This document shows positions 45,773 through 54,618 of a stretch of 64,000 nt of DNA, piece by piece (the first letter of the stretch is position 1; each line of letters begins with the position of its first letter). The notes under the pieces are model-generated. The model was not told the DNA's origin. It made no database searches and worked only from the letters and a program-made list of their open reading frames with translations. The stretch covers positions 62,001-126,000 of the forward strand of contig NZ_JABWGQ010000039.1 of assembly GCF_014595975.1 (NCBI RefSeq). Direction: 5' to 3'. The DNA comes from Sphingopyxis sp. LK2115. GTDB taxonomy: Bacteria > Pseudomonadota > Alphaproteobacteria > Sphingomonadales > Sphingomonadaceae. Both the position numbers and the translations under genes were made by a program.

Positions 45773-46879
45773 TCATTGCCGGTAGGCACCAACTCCTTCA
45801 CCCAGATACTGATTGTTCGCCTCGCGTTGCGCCGCCGCTTCGTCGTCGTACAAAAAGGGCAGGAACGCGTAGCGCCGCCCGCGTGTGACCGGGGTCGCTT
45901 CATGGAGCAGCCCGCAGCCAAAGACGATCGCACCGCCGGGGGCAGGGCGGTAGGTGCGCGCGCCGAATTCGGGAAAGCGAAGCTCACCGCCGTCAAAATC
46001 ATCGTTGAGGTTGATTGTCACCGCAAAGCGGCGGTGCGCAGTGCCCATTGTCGTATTGTCGCGGTGGGCACGAAAGTGACCGGCGACGGATGCGTCATAA
46101 CACGCGACGATGTAGCGCTCCATCCGGGTCGCGTTGAAGTTGAATGCGCGCTTGATGACCGGACGAAGGCAATGGTGCACCCGGGCGCTGAGTGCACGGC
46201 AAAAGTCCTGATCCTTGATCGTGATGTCCGACCGGCGTTTGTGAGCATGATCTATGACCGATACCGTTTTGCCGTCCACGTCGCGCATGAAGCCAGAATC
46301 CTGACCGCCTTCGGTATCGTACAGATCGATCAGTCGCTGACAGGTCGCGCGGTCGAAAACGCGCGGCACCGACAGCACCGGCGCCCAGTCATCGGGTTTA
46401 CCCTCTTGAGCGAGATGATCGATCAGTGCGAGTGCCTTGTCCGTGTCGGGCAGGTGATAGCGTCCGGCGACGCGCAACTGGCGGTCCAGCACGATGATAT
46501 AGGGTTCATAATGGTCGCTGTCGGCCGCACATGCGCCATAGGCGTTGCTGACCGCGCGGTCGCTGTCGAGGATGTAGCGGATACCGGGTATCCGCGTCGT
46601 GATCCGCCCGGACCTATGGTCCGCAACATCCAGAGTCACCCCGAAGAACGAGCAGCGGACGTCGTCGAAGCGATCGGGATCGGCCATCAGCTTGGCATGG
46701 GCGGCGCGGACGGCTTCGTCGGTCGCGGTCCCCATGAAAAACAGCACAATCGCGCGTCCGGCAACGGTGTGAAAAGTATATTGCGGGTTGATGTCCAGAA
46801 CATTCGCTTTGAACCAGGGCGCTGCCGATCCGACGATCGGTTTCGGAATGGCGTCCCCCCGCGTCGCAGACTGTATCAT
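45773..46879 (-). CDS. Redoxin-like / prolyl-4-hydroxylase-type 2-oxoglutarate Fe(II) oxygenase fusion
   Basis: The 368-residue protein joins two domains. Residues about 14-158 have a peroxiredoxin-like thioredoxin fold (GSAAPWF, AIVLFFMG, GIRYILDSDRAVSNAYGA) but lack the peroxidatic cysteine that normally follows FFxG. Residues about 165-350 form a 2OG-Fe(II) dioxygenase of the prolyl-4-hydroxylase type: iron ligands His272 and Asp274 in AHRDN, His326 in LLHEATPV, and a 2-oxoglutarate-binding arginine at 334-336. It could hydroxylate a protein or peptide side chain. The ATG at 46879 precedes the first domain; longer frames upstream overlap trxB and are rejected. Confidence 0.85.
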   Translation of the reverse strand: MIQSATRGDAIPKPIVGSAAPWFKANVLDINPQYTFHTVAGRAIVLFFMGTATDEAVRAAHAKLMADPDRFDDVRCSFFGVTLDVADHRSGRITTRIPGIRYILDSDRAVSNAYGACAADSDHYEPYIIVLDRQLRVAGRYHLPDTDKALALIDHLAQEGKPDDWAPVLSVPRVFDRATCQRLIDLYDTEGGQDSGFMRDVDGKTVSVIDHAHKRRSDITIKDQDFCRALSARVHHCLRPVIKRAFNFNATRMERYIVACYDASVAGHFRAHRDNTTMGTAHRRFAVTINLNDDFDGGELRFPEFGARTYRPAPGGAIVFGCGLLHEATPVTRGRRYAFLPFLYDDEAAAQREANNQYLGEGVGAYRQ

Positions 46880-46933
46880 AACGCTGCCTCCCGCCCCCGC
46901 GTGATGCCCAAATCTTCTAGCATCGGGGAGAAT

Positions 46934-46949
46934 GGGGCACAAGCGCCCC
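46934..46949 (-). terminator. Possible terminator downstream of trxB
   Basis: A GGGGC/GCCCC stem with a 6-base loop lies 26 bp after the trxB stop. The following T-run is poor, so the call is weak. Confidence 0.35.
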
Positions 46950-46974
46950 GACCTCAATGCTGGCGAGCGCCGCT

Positions 46975-47940
46975 CTAAGCCTCCACCAATGCGTGATATT
47001 CGGCTTCGGCGAGGAAGCGTTCGGCGTCGAGCGCGGCCATGCAGCCCATGCCCGCGGCGGTGACAGCCTGGCGATAGATTTTGTCGGTGACGTCGCCCGC
47101 GGCAAAGACGCCGGGGATTGCAGTCAGCGAGGTGCCGGGGGTCACCTGAAGATAGCCGTCGTCGTCGAGCGGCAGCTTGCCCTTGAACAATTCGGTCGCG
47201 GGGCTGTGGCCGATCGCGACGAAGCCGCCGTCGGTCGGCTCGTGGCTTGCCGCGCCGGTGACGGTGTCGATCAGGTCGACGCCGACGAGCCCCGACACGC
47301 CCTCGCCAGCGACGAAGCGTTCGACCTGCTTGTTCCACAGGACCTTGATCTTCGGATTGGCAAAGAGGCGGTCCTGCAGGATCTTTTCCGCGCGCAGCGA
47401 ATCGCGGCGATGGATCAGCGTCACATCGTCGCTGTGGTTGGTGAGGTAGAGCGCCTCCTCGACAGCGGTGTTGCCGCCGCCGATCACGACCACCTTCTTG
47501 CCCCGATAGAAAAAACCGTCGCACGTCGCGCAGGCCGACACGCCCTTGCCGCCCAGTTCCTGTTCACCGGGAACGCCCAGCCATTTCGCCTGCGCACCGG
47601 TCGCGATGACAAGCGTTTCGGCGAGATAGACGTCGCCGCCGTCACCGGTAAGCCGGAATGGACGCTGCGACAGGTCGACGTCGACGATCGTGTCCCAGAT
47701 CATCGTCGTGCCGACGTGCGTTGCCTGCGCCGTCATCTGTTCCATCAGCCACGGGCCCTGGATCACTTCGGCGAAACCGGGATAATTTTCGACGTCGGTG
47801 GTGATGGTCAGTTGCCCGCCGGGTTGCAGCCCCTGCACGACGATCGGCTGCATCCCCGCGCGCGCGGCATAGATGGCGGCCGACAGGCCGGCGGGGCCAG
47901 AGCCGAGGATGAGCATTTTCGTATGATGGGTGCTGGGCAT
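46975..47940 (-). CDS. trxB: Thioredoxin-disulfide reductase
   Basis: TrxB reduces thioredoxin with NADPH. The 321-residue flavoprotein shows the FAD motif GSGPAGLSAAIYAARAG near the start, the redox CATC motif in CATCDGFFY near residue 140, the NADPH motif GGGNTAVEEALYL, and the closing FAD motif GVFAAGDVTDKIYRQ. Length and order are normal for bacterial TrxB. The start at 47940 (MPSTHHTKML) leads straight into the FAD motif; the frame continues upstream through a dispersed repeat and into an opposite gene and is not credible there. The cognate thioredoxin gene may be trxA at 57531. Confidence 0.97.
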   Translation of the reverse strand: MPSTHHTKMLILGSGPAGLSAAIYAARAGMQPIVVQGLQPGGQLTITTDVENYPGFAEVIQGPWLMEQMTAQATHVGTTMIWDTIVDVDLSQRPFRLTGDGGDVYLAETLVIATGAQAKWLGVPGEQELGGKGVSACATCDGFFYRGKKVVVIGGGNTAVEEALYLTNHSDDVTLIHRRDSLRAEKILQDRLFANPKIKVLWNKQVERFVAGEGVSGLVGVDLIDTVTGAASHEPTDGGFVAIGHSPATELFKGKLPLDDDGYLQVTPGTSLTAIPGVFAAGDVTDKIYRQAVTAAGMGCMAALDAERFLAEAEYHALVEA

Positions 47941-47988
47941 GACGATCCTGTTTCTGTGTGGATGACGGCGATTGCGATACCCCCATAT

Positions 47989-48040
47989 CCGTTCGCATCG
48001 AGCAGAGTCGAGATGTCCCCGCAGGGTTCGACACGAACGG
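47989..48040. repeat. Dispersed palindromic element, family B
   Basis: Arms CCGTTCG (47989-47995) and CGAACGG (48034-48040) enclose GTCGAGATG and GGTTCGACA cores. The arms and core match the element at 57481-57516. It lies between the divergent trxB and methyltransferase genes. Confidence 0.5.
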
Positions 48041-48126
48041 GAAGACGGGATTCGTGACAGGCTCAAATGGGTGTTGCCAAGCGCGCTGGCAAGGGACAGG
48101 TTTCGAGCCGAGGGGAGAGCGAGGCA

Positions 48127-48759
48127 ATGGCAAGCTGGTGGGACAGGCACGGCGTTCCGCGCCTGATCAAATGCGCCTGTTCGCAGGGGCAGATCATGAA
48201 GCTGAGGAGCGAGGTCGTGCCGCAAGCGTGTGGCCATGTGCTCGAACTCGGCTGCGGCGGCGGGATCAACATGGACTTTTACCGTCCTGACCGGATTGCG
48301 AGTTTCACCGGGCTCGACCCCTCGCCCGAACTGCTGGCGATGAGCCGCGCGGCGGCGGCGCGATGCGGCATCGCGGCCGACATCCGCGGCGGCGCGGGCG
48401 AGGCGATGCCGTTCGACAATGCGCGTTTCGATACGGTCGTCACCACCTTCACCCTTTGCTCGGTTACAGATCAGGCCGCCGTGCTCGCCGAAATCCGCCG
48501 CGTGCTGAAACCCGGCGGGACCGCATTGTTCCTCGAACATGGCGCGGCACCCGACAGCGGGGTCGCGAAATGGCAGCGGCGGATCGAACCGGTGTGGAAG
48601 CGCATCGGCGGCAATTGCCACCTGACGCGCCCGATCGGTGACGCCTATGCGGCGGCAGGATTTGCGGTCGAACGGCGGGGCGCCGCCTATATGCCCAGGA
48701 CGCCACGTCCGTTCGGCTGGGTCGAATATGGCGCGGCGCGGGTTGCCAGCCCGGTCTAG
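48127..48759 (+). CDS. Class I SAM-dependent methyltransferase
   Basis: The 210-residue protein has the methyltransferase_11 fold: motif I VLELGCGGGINMDFY near residue 40, the acidic loop FTGLDPS, motif FDTVVTTFTLCSVTD and the post-motif VLKPGGTALFLEHG. It resembles the UbiE/PrmA-like small-molecule group (METTL7-like), but the substrate cannot be read from the sequence. A GAGCGAGG ribosome site precedes the ATG at 48127; an ATG at 48067 adds 20 residues of repeat-derived sequence. It overlaps the convergent trhO gene by 4 nt. Confidence 0.88.
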   Translation: MASWWDRHGVPRLIKCACSQGQIMKLRSEVVPQACGHVLELGCGGGINMDFYRPDRIASFTGLDPSPELLAMSRAAAARCGIAADIRGGAGEAMPFDNARFDTVVTTFTLCSVTDQAAVLAEIRRVLKPGGTALFLEHGAAPDSGVAKWQRRIEPVWKRIGGNCHLTRPIGDAYAAAGFAVERRGAAYMPRTPRPFGWVEYGAARVASPV

Positions 48760-49484
48760 TACTTTTCGCCCACCTCCACCAGCCCGTGCCCGACGCTGAC
48801 GCGCTCGTCAAAGACGAAGCAGCTGCCGTGCCAGCGGCTTTCGGACGCGGGCACCTGGTCGAGATAGGCAAGGATACCGCCTTTCAGGTGGACGACGTCC
48901 TCAATGCCTTCGCGGCGCAGGAAGGCGGTCGATTTTTCACATCGGATGCCGCCGGTGCAGAACATCGCGATTCGCTTGCCCGCAAAGCGCCCGGCATTGG
49001 CGCGCCACCAGTCGGGGAAGTCGCCGAAACTTCGCGTGCCGGGATCGACGGCGCCCGCAAAGCTGCCATAGCCGACCTCGAACGCATTGCGCGTGTCGAT
49101 AAGCACGGTGTCCGGGTCATCGACAAGCGCATTCCAGTCGGCGGGATCGACCGTGGGCGCGGCGTGGCGCGCGGGGTCGAGCCCCGGCACCTTCATCGTC
49201 ACGATTTCCTTCTTCAGCCGCACTTTGAGCCGCCCGAAAGGCATGGCCGCGGCGATCGAATATTTGACGTCGAGCGCCGCGCAGCCGGGGAGCGCGCGGA
49301 TATGGGCGATCACCGCGGCGATGCCGGCGTCGGGGCCGGCGATCGTGCCATTGATCCCTTCGCGCGCGAGGAGCAGCGTGCCCCTGATGGCTTCGGCGGC
49401 GCACAGGTCGAGCAGCGGCTGGCGCAACGCGGCGGGATCGTCGAAGGAGGCGAAGCGATAGAGAGCGGCGACAGTGACGGTCAT
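48756..49484 (-). CDS. trhO: tRNA uridine(34) hydroxylase TrhO (rhodanese family)
   Basis: The 242-residue protein has the YceA/UPF0176 layout: an N-terminal acylphosphatase-like domain (LLLAREGINGTIAG and KVRLKKEIVTMKVPGLDP), then a rhodanese domain with DTRNAFEVGYGSFAGAVDP and the active cysteine in FCTGGIRCEKSTAFLR. TrhO makes 5-hydroxyuridine at tRNA position 34 using oxygen. The start at 49484 (MTVTVAALYRF) fits the family; the longer upstream frame covers the glnB promoter region. Confidence 0.94.
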   Translation of the reverse strand: MTVTVAALYRFASFDDPAALRQPLLDLCAAEAIRGTLLLAREGINGTIAGPDAGIAAVIAHIRALPGCAALDVKYSIAAAMPFGRLKVRLKKEIVTMKVPGLDPARHAAPTVDPADWNALVDDPDTVLIDTRNAFEVGYGSFAGAVDPGTRSFGDFPDWWRANAGRFAGKRIAMFCTGGIRCEKSTAFLRREGIEDVVHLKGGILAYLDQVPASESRWHGSCFVFDERVSVGHGLVEVGEKY

Positions 49485-49652
49485 GGCCCTGTCCCTAGAC
49501 AAAAGCCGTGTCGAAGGAAATGTCGCCGCCCTTGTGAGCCGCCGCGGCGACGATGCCGCTTTTTTGGGCAGCGAATTCGCTCCAATGCCCACCGCGTGGG
49601 CAGTGCCGCAATATCCTGTCGCAAAACTTGCGGAAAGCGCGCGATTCGCCAA

Positions 49653-49670
49653 TTGGCACGGCTCTTGATT
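49653..49670 (+). promoter_or_regulatory. Sigma-54 (RpoN) promoter of glnB-glnA
   Basis: TTGGCACG-N4-TTGAT (49653-49669) matches the -24/-12 consensus TTGGCACG-N4-TTGCA at all -24 positions and TTG of the -12 box. It lies about 115 bp before glnB. This fits nitrogen control by NtrC, though no clear NtrC site was found. Confidence 0.75.
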
Positions 49671-49732
49671 GGTGCAAGATGACGGGGCCTCGCAGCGACT
49701 CAGGGCTTGAGAACCGGACCAGGCTGGCCTGA

Positions 49733-50122
<390 letters not shown>

Positions 50123-50193
50123 CCGGCCCGCACCGATTTCATCCCAGCAATCCCCGGCACGCCGGACCATTATGCAAGAAGGAAATATAGACC

Positions 50194-51606
50194 ATGGCTA
50201 CGAAGCCCAAGGACATCATCGCGCGGATCAAGGAAAATGACATCGAGTGGGTCGACCTGCGCTTCACCGACCCCAAGGGCAAGTGGCAGCATCTGACGAT
50301 GTGCGCCGGGGTGATCGACGAGGACGCGCTTGAGGACGGGTTGATGTTCGACGGCTCGTCGATCGAGGGCTGGAAGGCGATCAACGAGAGCGACATGATC
50401 CTGAAGCCCGATCTCGATGCGGTCTATGACGATCCCTTTTCGGCGACGCCGATGCTGGTGATCTTCTGCGACATCGTCGAGCCGTCGACGGGCGAAGGCT
50501 ATAGCCGCGACCCGCGCACGACGGCGAAGCGCGCCGAAGCCTATCTCGCGTCGAGCGGCATCGGCGACACGGCCTACGTCGGCCCCGAAGCGGAATTCTT
50601 CATGTTCGACGATGTCCGGTTCGAAAGCGGATACAACAAGTCGGGGTTCGAGATTGACGATATCGAACTGCCGACCAATTCGGGTCGCAGCTATGAAGGC
50701 GGCAACCTTGCGCACCGCCCGCGCGCCAAGGGCGGCTATTTCCCCGTCGCGCCGGTCGACAGCGCGGTCGATATCCGCGCCGAGATGGTCTCGACGATGC
50801 TTGAAATGGGCCTGCCGTGCGACAAGCATCACCATGAGGTCGCCGCGGCGCAGCACGAACTGGGCCTGACCTTCGGCACGCTGACTCAGACCGCCGACCG
50901 CATGCAGATCTACAAATATGTCGTGCAGCAGGTCGCGCACGCCTATGGAAAGACCGCGACCTTCATGCCCAAGCCGATCAAGGACGACAATGGCAGCGGC
51001 ATGCACACCCACATTTCGATCTGGGAAAAGGGCAAGCCGCTCTTTGCGGGCAACGGCTATGCCGGCCTCAGCGACATGTGCCTCTATTTCATCGGCGGCG
51101 TCATCAAGCATGCCAAGGCGCTGAACGCCTTCACCAACCCGACGACGAACAGCTACAAGCGGCTCGTTCCGGGGTTCGAGGCGCCGGTGCTTCTCGCCTA
51201 TTCGAGCCGCAACCGTTCGGCGTCGTGCCGCATTCCCTATGGCGCGGGCGCCAAGGCGAAGCGCGTCGAGTTCCGCTTTCCCGACGCGATGGCGAACCCC
51301 TATCTCTGCTATTCGGCGCTGCTGATGGCGGGCATCGACGGCATCCAGAACAAGATCCACCCCGGCGAGGCGATGGACAAGAATCTGTATGACCTGCCGC
51401 CCGAAGAGCTGCGCGAAGTGCCGACCGTGTGCGGCTCGCTTCGCGAAGCGCTCGACAGCCTGATGGCCGACCACGACTTCCTCCTGAAGGGCGACGTGTT
51501 TTCGAAGGACCAGATCGAGGCCTATGTCGAACTGAAGTGGAACGAAGTCTATCGCTTTGAGCAGACGCCGAGCCCGGTCGAGTTCGACATGTATTACAGC
51601 GCCTGA
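50194..51606 (+). CDS. glnA: Glutamine synthetase type I
   Basis: The 470-residue enzyme makes glutamine from glutamate, ammonia and ATP. It has the N-terminal beta-grasp domain ([12 protein letters not shown]), the latch FDGSSIEGW, the metal ligand segment GPEAEFFMF, the ATP motif [18 protein letters not shown] and the adenylylation tyrosine in NLYDLPPEE near residue 398, so activity should be controlled by GlnE. Length is standard for GSI-beta. It is cotranscribed with glnB and ends at a strong terminator. Confidence 0.97.
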   Translation: MATKPKDIIARIKENDIEWVDLRFTDPKGKWQHLTMCAGVIDEDALEDGLMFDGSSIEGWKAINESDMILKPDLDAVYDDPFSATPMLVIFCDIVEPSTGEGYSRDPRTTAKRAEAYLASSGIGDTAYVGPEAEFFMFDDVRFESGYNKSGFEIDDIELPTNSGRSYEGGNLAHRPRAKGGYFPVAPVDSAVDIRAEMVSTMLEMGLPCDKHHHEVAAAQHELGLTFGTLTQTADRMQIYKYVVQQVAHAYGKTATFMPKPIKDDNGSGMHTHISIWEKGKPLFAGNGYAGLSDMCLYFIGGVIKHAKALNAFTNPTTNSYKRLVPGFEAPVLLAYSSRNRSASCRIPYGAGAKAKRVEFRFPDAMANPYLCYSALLMAGIDGIQNKIHPGEAMDKNLYDLPPEELREVPTVCGSLREALDSLMADHDFLLKGDVFSKDQIEAYVELKWNEVYRFEQTPSPVEFDMYYSA

Positions 51607-51635
51607 TCCGCACGCGGGTCGGCCAAATCGGCAAG

Positions 51636-51670
51636 GGGCGTCCGGTTCGGGGGAACCGGGCGCCCTTTTT
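51636..51670 (+). terminator. Rho-independent terminator after glnA
   Basis: A 13-bp stem GGGCGTCCGGTTC/GAACCGGGCGCCC with one G-T pair and loop GGGG is followed by TTTTT. It lies 29 bp after the glnA stop. Confidence 0.93.
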
Positions 51671-51752
51671 GCCGGGCGTTGACGTGGCAGGTAGTTGCGC
51701 GCGGCCCGCCGTCCGCGCCACGATGAATCTGCCGAGGCGATAGGTGAAGGAT

Positions 51753-52229
51753 ATGGCGACGATGATGCGATTGGCGGCTCCGCTGCTGCTGTTCCTGCTC
51801 GCGGCGTGCGATTCATCGGCCGATCCCGCCGCGACCATGGCAACGCCCGCAGGCTATCGCGAGGCGGCGGCGGCGTTCGACGCGGCGATCGCGGCGAAGG
51901 ACGAGGCGGCGTTGCGGCGGCTGATCGCCGACGATTTTCTGTGGGTGCGCGGCAGCGGCGCGACGGGCGACAAGGCAGCGTTCATCGCCGCGCTCGCCGC
52001 ACCGTCGATCCGTATCGAACCCTTTGAACCCGCCGAGCCGCGCTGGATCACGAGCAGCGACAGCGCGCTGCTTGCCGCGACCAACACGCTGCGCGGCGTC
52101 GCCGACGGCGAGCCGTTCGTCGACCGGCACCGTTTCGCCGATCACTGGCGCTGGCGCGACGGCAAGTGGCAGCTTGTCTATGCACAGGTCACGCCAGCGC
52201 CCGCCGCGGATGTTGGCGGGGCCGATTAA
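51753..52229 (+). CDS. Lipoprotein with NTF2/DUF4440-like domain
   Basis: A lipoprotein signal ends in the lipobox LLAAC (about residue 19). The remaining domain (FDAAIAAKDEAALRRLIADDFLWVRG to HRFADHWRWRDGKWQLVYAQV) has the SnoaL/NTF2-like DUF4440 pattern, a small cone-shaped fold that can bind ligands; no catalytic residues are evident. ATG 51753 and GTG 51744 are both possible starts. It is followed by another lipoprotein gene on the same strand. Confidence 0.78.
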   Translation: MATMMRLAAPLLLFLLAACDSSADPAATMATPAGYREAAAAFDAAIAAKDEAALRRLIADDFLWVRGSGATGDKAAFIAALAAPSIRIEPFEPAEPRWITSSDSALLAATNTLRGVADGEPFVDRHRFADHWRWRDGKWQLVYAQVTPAPAADVGGAD

Positions 52230-52370
52230 GCAAGCGCGGTGCCGAACAGCAGCGGCGGACCGTCGCGATCGCACATCGGTTCGCCATGCCCGGCAACGGC
52301 GGCAAAGGCGTTTACGCCGTTTTCAAACAGTGCGGTATAGGCCGTCCGGGCTTTGCAAGGGGGCCTGGCC

Positions 52371-52889
52371 ATGATTCGACGTCTGATCCTGCTGGCCTCG
52401 CTGCTGGCTTCTGCCGGATGCGGCAAGGTCATCGAACTTGCCAACCAGAGCCGAACGGTGGCGGCGCCGCGCGAGGAGGTCTTTGCCAGGATGTTCGGCG
52501 ACGGGAGCGCTTTCAGCGGCCTGCCGCTGGTGACCAATGGCGGTTCGACGCGGCTGTACGAACTTGTCGTGCACAAGGGCGAGCCGGGTTTCGAGCTGAT
52601 GGCGCCGAAGCAGCGGCCCGACGCCTATAAGGTGAAAATTGCCGTCGCGATGGAAATCCCGCGCGAGGCGCACCTTATCTACAATGTCGACGATGGCGCG
52701 CTCCAGACGGGGCTCAGATTCACCTTCGACGCGCTGGCGCCCGACCGCACCCGCGTGACCTTTGCCGTTGACGATCTGACGGGCGAGGGATCGGGCGGGC
52801 TGACCGTCAACCGTTCGGCGCTGCACCGCGTCGCGCACGATGCGCTGCGCCGTCTCGACGAGTTCGACGAGGCCGAGGAACCCGCCTGA
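52371..52889 (+). CDS. Hypothetical lipoprotein, SRPBCC-like
   Basis: The 172-residue protein begins with a lipoprotein signal ending ASAGC (about residue 17). The rest has alternating strands and a final helix (VNRSALHRVAHDALRRLDEF) reminiscent of a START/SRPBCC lipid-binding fold, but I do not recognise a specific family. AAGGGGG precedes the ATG at 52371. Its function is unknown. Confidence 0.65.
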   Translation: MIRRLILLASLLASAGCGKVIELANQSRTVAAPREEVFARMFGDGSAFSGLPLVTNGGSTRLYELVVHKGEPGFELMAPKQRPDAYKVKIAVAMEIPREAHLIYNVDDGALQTGLRFTFDALAPDRTRVTFAVDDLTGEGSGGLTVNRSALHRVAHDALRRLDEFDEAEEPA

Positions 52890-52995
52890 CGCGGCAAGCC
52901 AACCCCGGCTATGGTAAATGGGCAAGGTTGCGCACGCGCCCCGGTGATGGCAGTTTTACGCGCGGGTGGCTCCGATCGCGAAAGGCTGGTCGCCA

Positions 52996-54459
52996 ATGCC
53001 GAAGCATGTAATCGCCGTCCTTGTGCCGCTGTTGGCGCTGGCTTCGTGCGGGGGCGGAGGTGGCGGCGATACGCCCGCGGCCAACGCCCCGCCGACCTTC
53101 ACGTCGCTCCAGACCGCCAGCGTTGCCGAGAATATGACCAGTGCCTATCAGGCGGCCGCCAGCGATCCCGACGGCGACGCGCTGACGTTCAGCATTGATG
53201 GCGGCGCCGATGCGGCGCGCTTTGCGATCACCGGCGCGGGAGCGCTGCGGTTCAACGCAGCGCCCGATTTCGACCTGCCTGGCGATGCCGATACCGACAA
53301 TGTCTATGCGGTGGTGTTGCGCGTCAGCGACGGCCGGGCGAGCGTGACGCAGGCGGTCAACATCACCGTCACCAACAGCCGCGAAGGCATAGCGGTCGCG
53401 CGCGTCGGCACCGGGTTCAATCAGCCGCTTTACGTGGCGGCGATTCCCGGCGACACCCGTGTCTATGTCGTCGAAAAGGGCGGCGACGTCTATCGCTTCG
53501 ATCCTGCCGACGGCAGCCGGACGCGCGTGCTCGACATCACCGACATTTCGACGAGCGGCGAACGCGGACTGCTCGGCCTCGCTCCCTATCCCGATCATGC
53601 GGCATCGCAGCGGCTGTTCGCGGTCGCGACCGGCACGAACGGCAATGTTCAGGTGCGGCGCTATACGCTGGGTCGGCCTGACAGTTCGACCAGCTATGAC
53701 CTGGTGCTGGACATTCCGCATCCCGGCTTCGACAATCACAACGGCGGCTGGATCGGCTTCGGCCCGGACGGCCATGTCTATGTCGCCGTCGGCGACGGCG
53801 GCGGCGCGGGCGACCCCGGCAACAATGCGCAAAACCGCAACGTGCAGCTGGGCAAGATCCTGCGCTTTGCCGTCGGGGCGGGGGGCGACAGCTATGCCCC
53901 CGCGCCGGGCAACCCGTTCATCGCGGGCGGCGGCGACCCCTATGTCTTTGCGTTCGGCCTGCGCAACCCGTTCCGTGCCTCCTTTTCGGGATCGACGCTG
54001 TTGATCGGCGATGTCGGGCAGAATGCGGTCGAAGAGATCGACATGGTGACGACCACGCAGCCGGGGCGCAATTTCGGCTGGCGCTTTCTGGAGGGGACGC
54101 AACCCTTTTCGGGAACGGCGCCCGCCGGGCTGACGCCGCCCGTCGCCGAATATGGCCATGGCAGCGGGGCGCGACAGGGGCGTTCGGTCACCGGCGGCTA
54201 TGTCTATCGCGGGCCGGTCGCGTCGCTCGCGGGCCAATATGTTTTCGGCGATTTCGTGTCGGGCAATATCTGGACGGTGCCCTTTGCCGACCTGGTCGTC
54301 GGCCAGACCTTGCCCGCGTCGCGCTTTGCCGTCCGCAACGAGGATTTCGCCCCCGACGCGGGGACGATCAGAAACATCGCCTCCTTTGGCGAGGACAGCG
54401 CGGGCAATCTGTTCATCGTCAGCATCGGCGGCGACATTTTCATGGTGCGTCCGGGCTGA
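52996..54459 (+). CDS. PQQ-dependent aldose sugar dehydrogenase-like lipoprotein with N-terminal cadherin domain
   Basis: The 487-residue protein has a lipobox (LALASC) and poly-Gly linker, a cadherin-like domain at about residues 25-125 (SVAENMTSAYQAAASDPDGDALTFSI), then a six-bladed propeller of the soluble glucose/aldose dehydrogenase family: VYVVEKGGDVYRFD, ERGLLGLAPYPDHA, HNGGWIGFGPDGHVYVAVGDGGG, FAFGLRNPFRASF and GDVGQNAVEEIDMV. Such enzymes use PQQ and calcium to oxidise sugars in the periplasm. The cadherin-like part is not typical of the E. coli YliI type and may bind polysaccharide. The ATG at 52996 directly precedes the signal. Confidence 0.88.
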   Translation: MPKHVIAVLVPLLALASCGGGGGGDTPAANAPPTFTSLQTASVAENMTSAYQAAASDPDGDALTFSIDGGADAARFAITGAGALRFNAAPDFDLPGDADTDNVYAVVLRVSDGRASVTQAVNITVTNSREGIAVARVGTGFNQPLYVAAIPGDTRVYVVEKGGDVYRFDPADGSRTRVLDITDISTSGERGLLGLAPYPDHAASQRLFAVATGTNGNVQVRRYTLGRPDSSTSYDLVLDIPHPGFDNHNGGWIGFGPDGHVYVAVGDGGGAGDPGNNAQNRNVQLGKILRFAVGAGGDSYAPAPGNPFIAGGGDPYVFAFGLRNPFRASFSGSTLLIGDVGQNAVEEIDMVTTTQPGRNFGWRFLEGTQPFSGTAPAGLTPPVAEYGHGSGARQGRSVTGGYVYRGPVASLAGQYVFGDFVSGNIWTVPFADLVVGQTLPASRFAVRNEDFAPDAGTIRNIASFGEDSAGNLFIVSIGGDIFMVRPG

Positions 54460-54618
54460 CGCCTTGCGCCGGCCGTCGGTCCCCGACCGCCGCTTTGCCG
54501 CGCCTTCCGGCGGGAAAGCGGCGGCCCGGCATTTTTCGCGGTTGGCCGCGCTTGATTCATCGGCCACAGTGGTTAGGTAGCAATCCGAGACCGATTCACC
54601 GCCGATGGGAGACAGGAA

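Noticed and set aside
46880..47524. N-terminal extension of the oxygenase fusion up to 47524
   Set aside because: That part overlaps trxB in another frame of the same strand and is Arg-rich with no motif.
49474..49668. Plus-strand frame of 64 codons before glnB
   Set aside because: It runs from the trhO start region through the sigma-54 promoter and has no ribosome site or motif.
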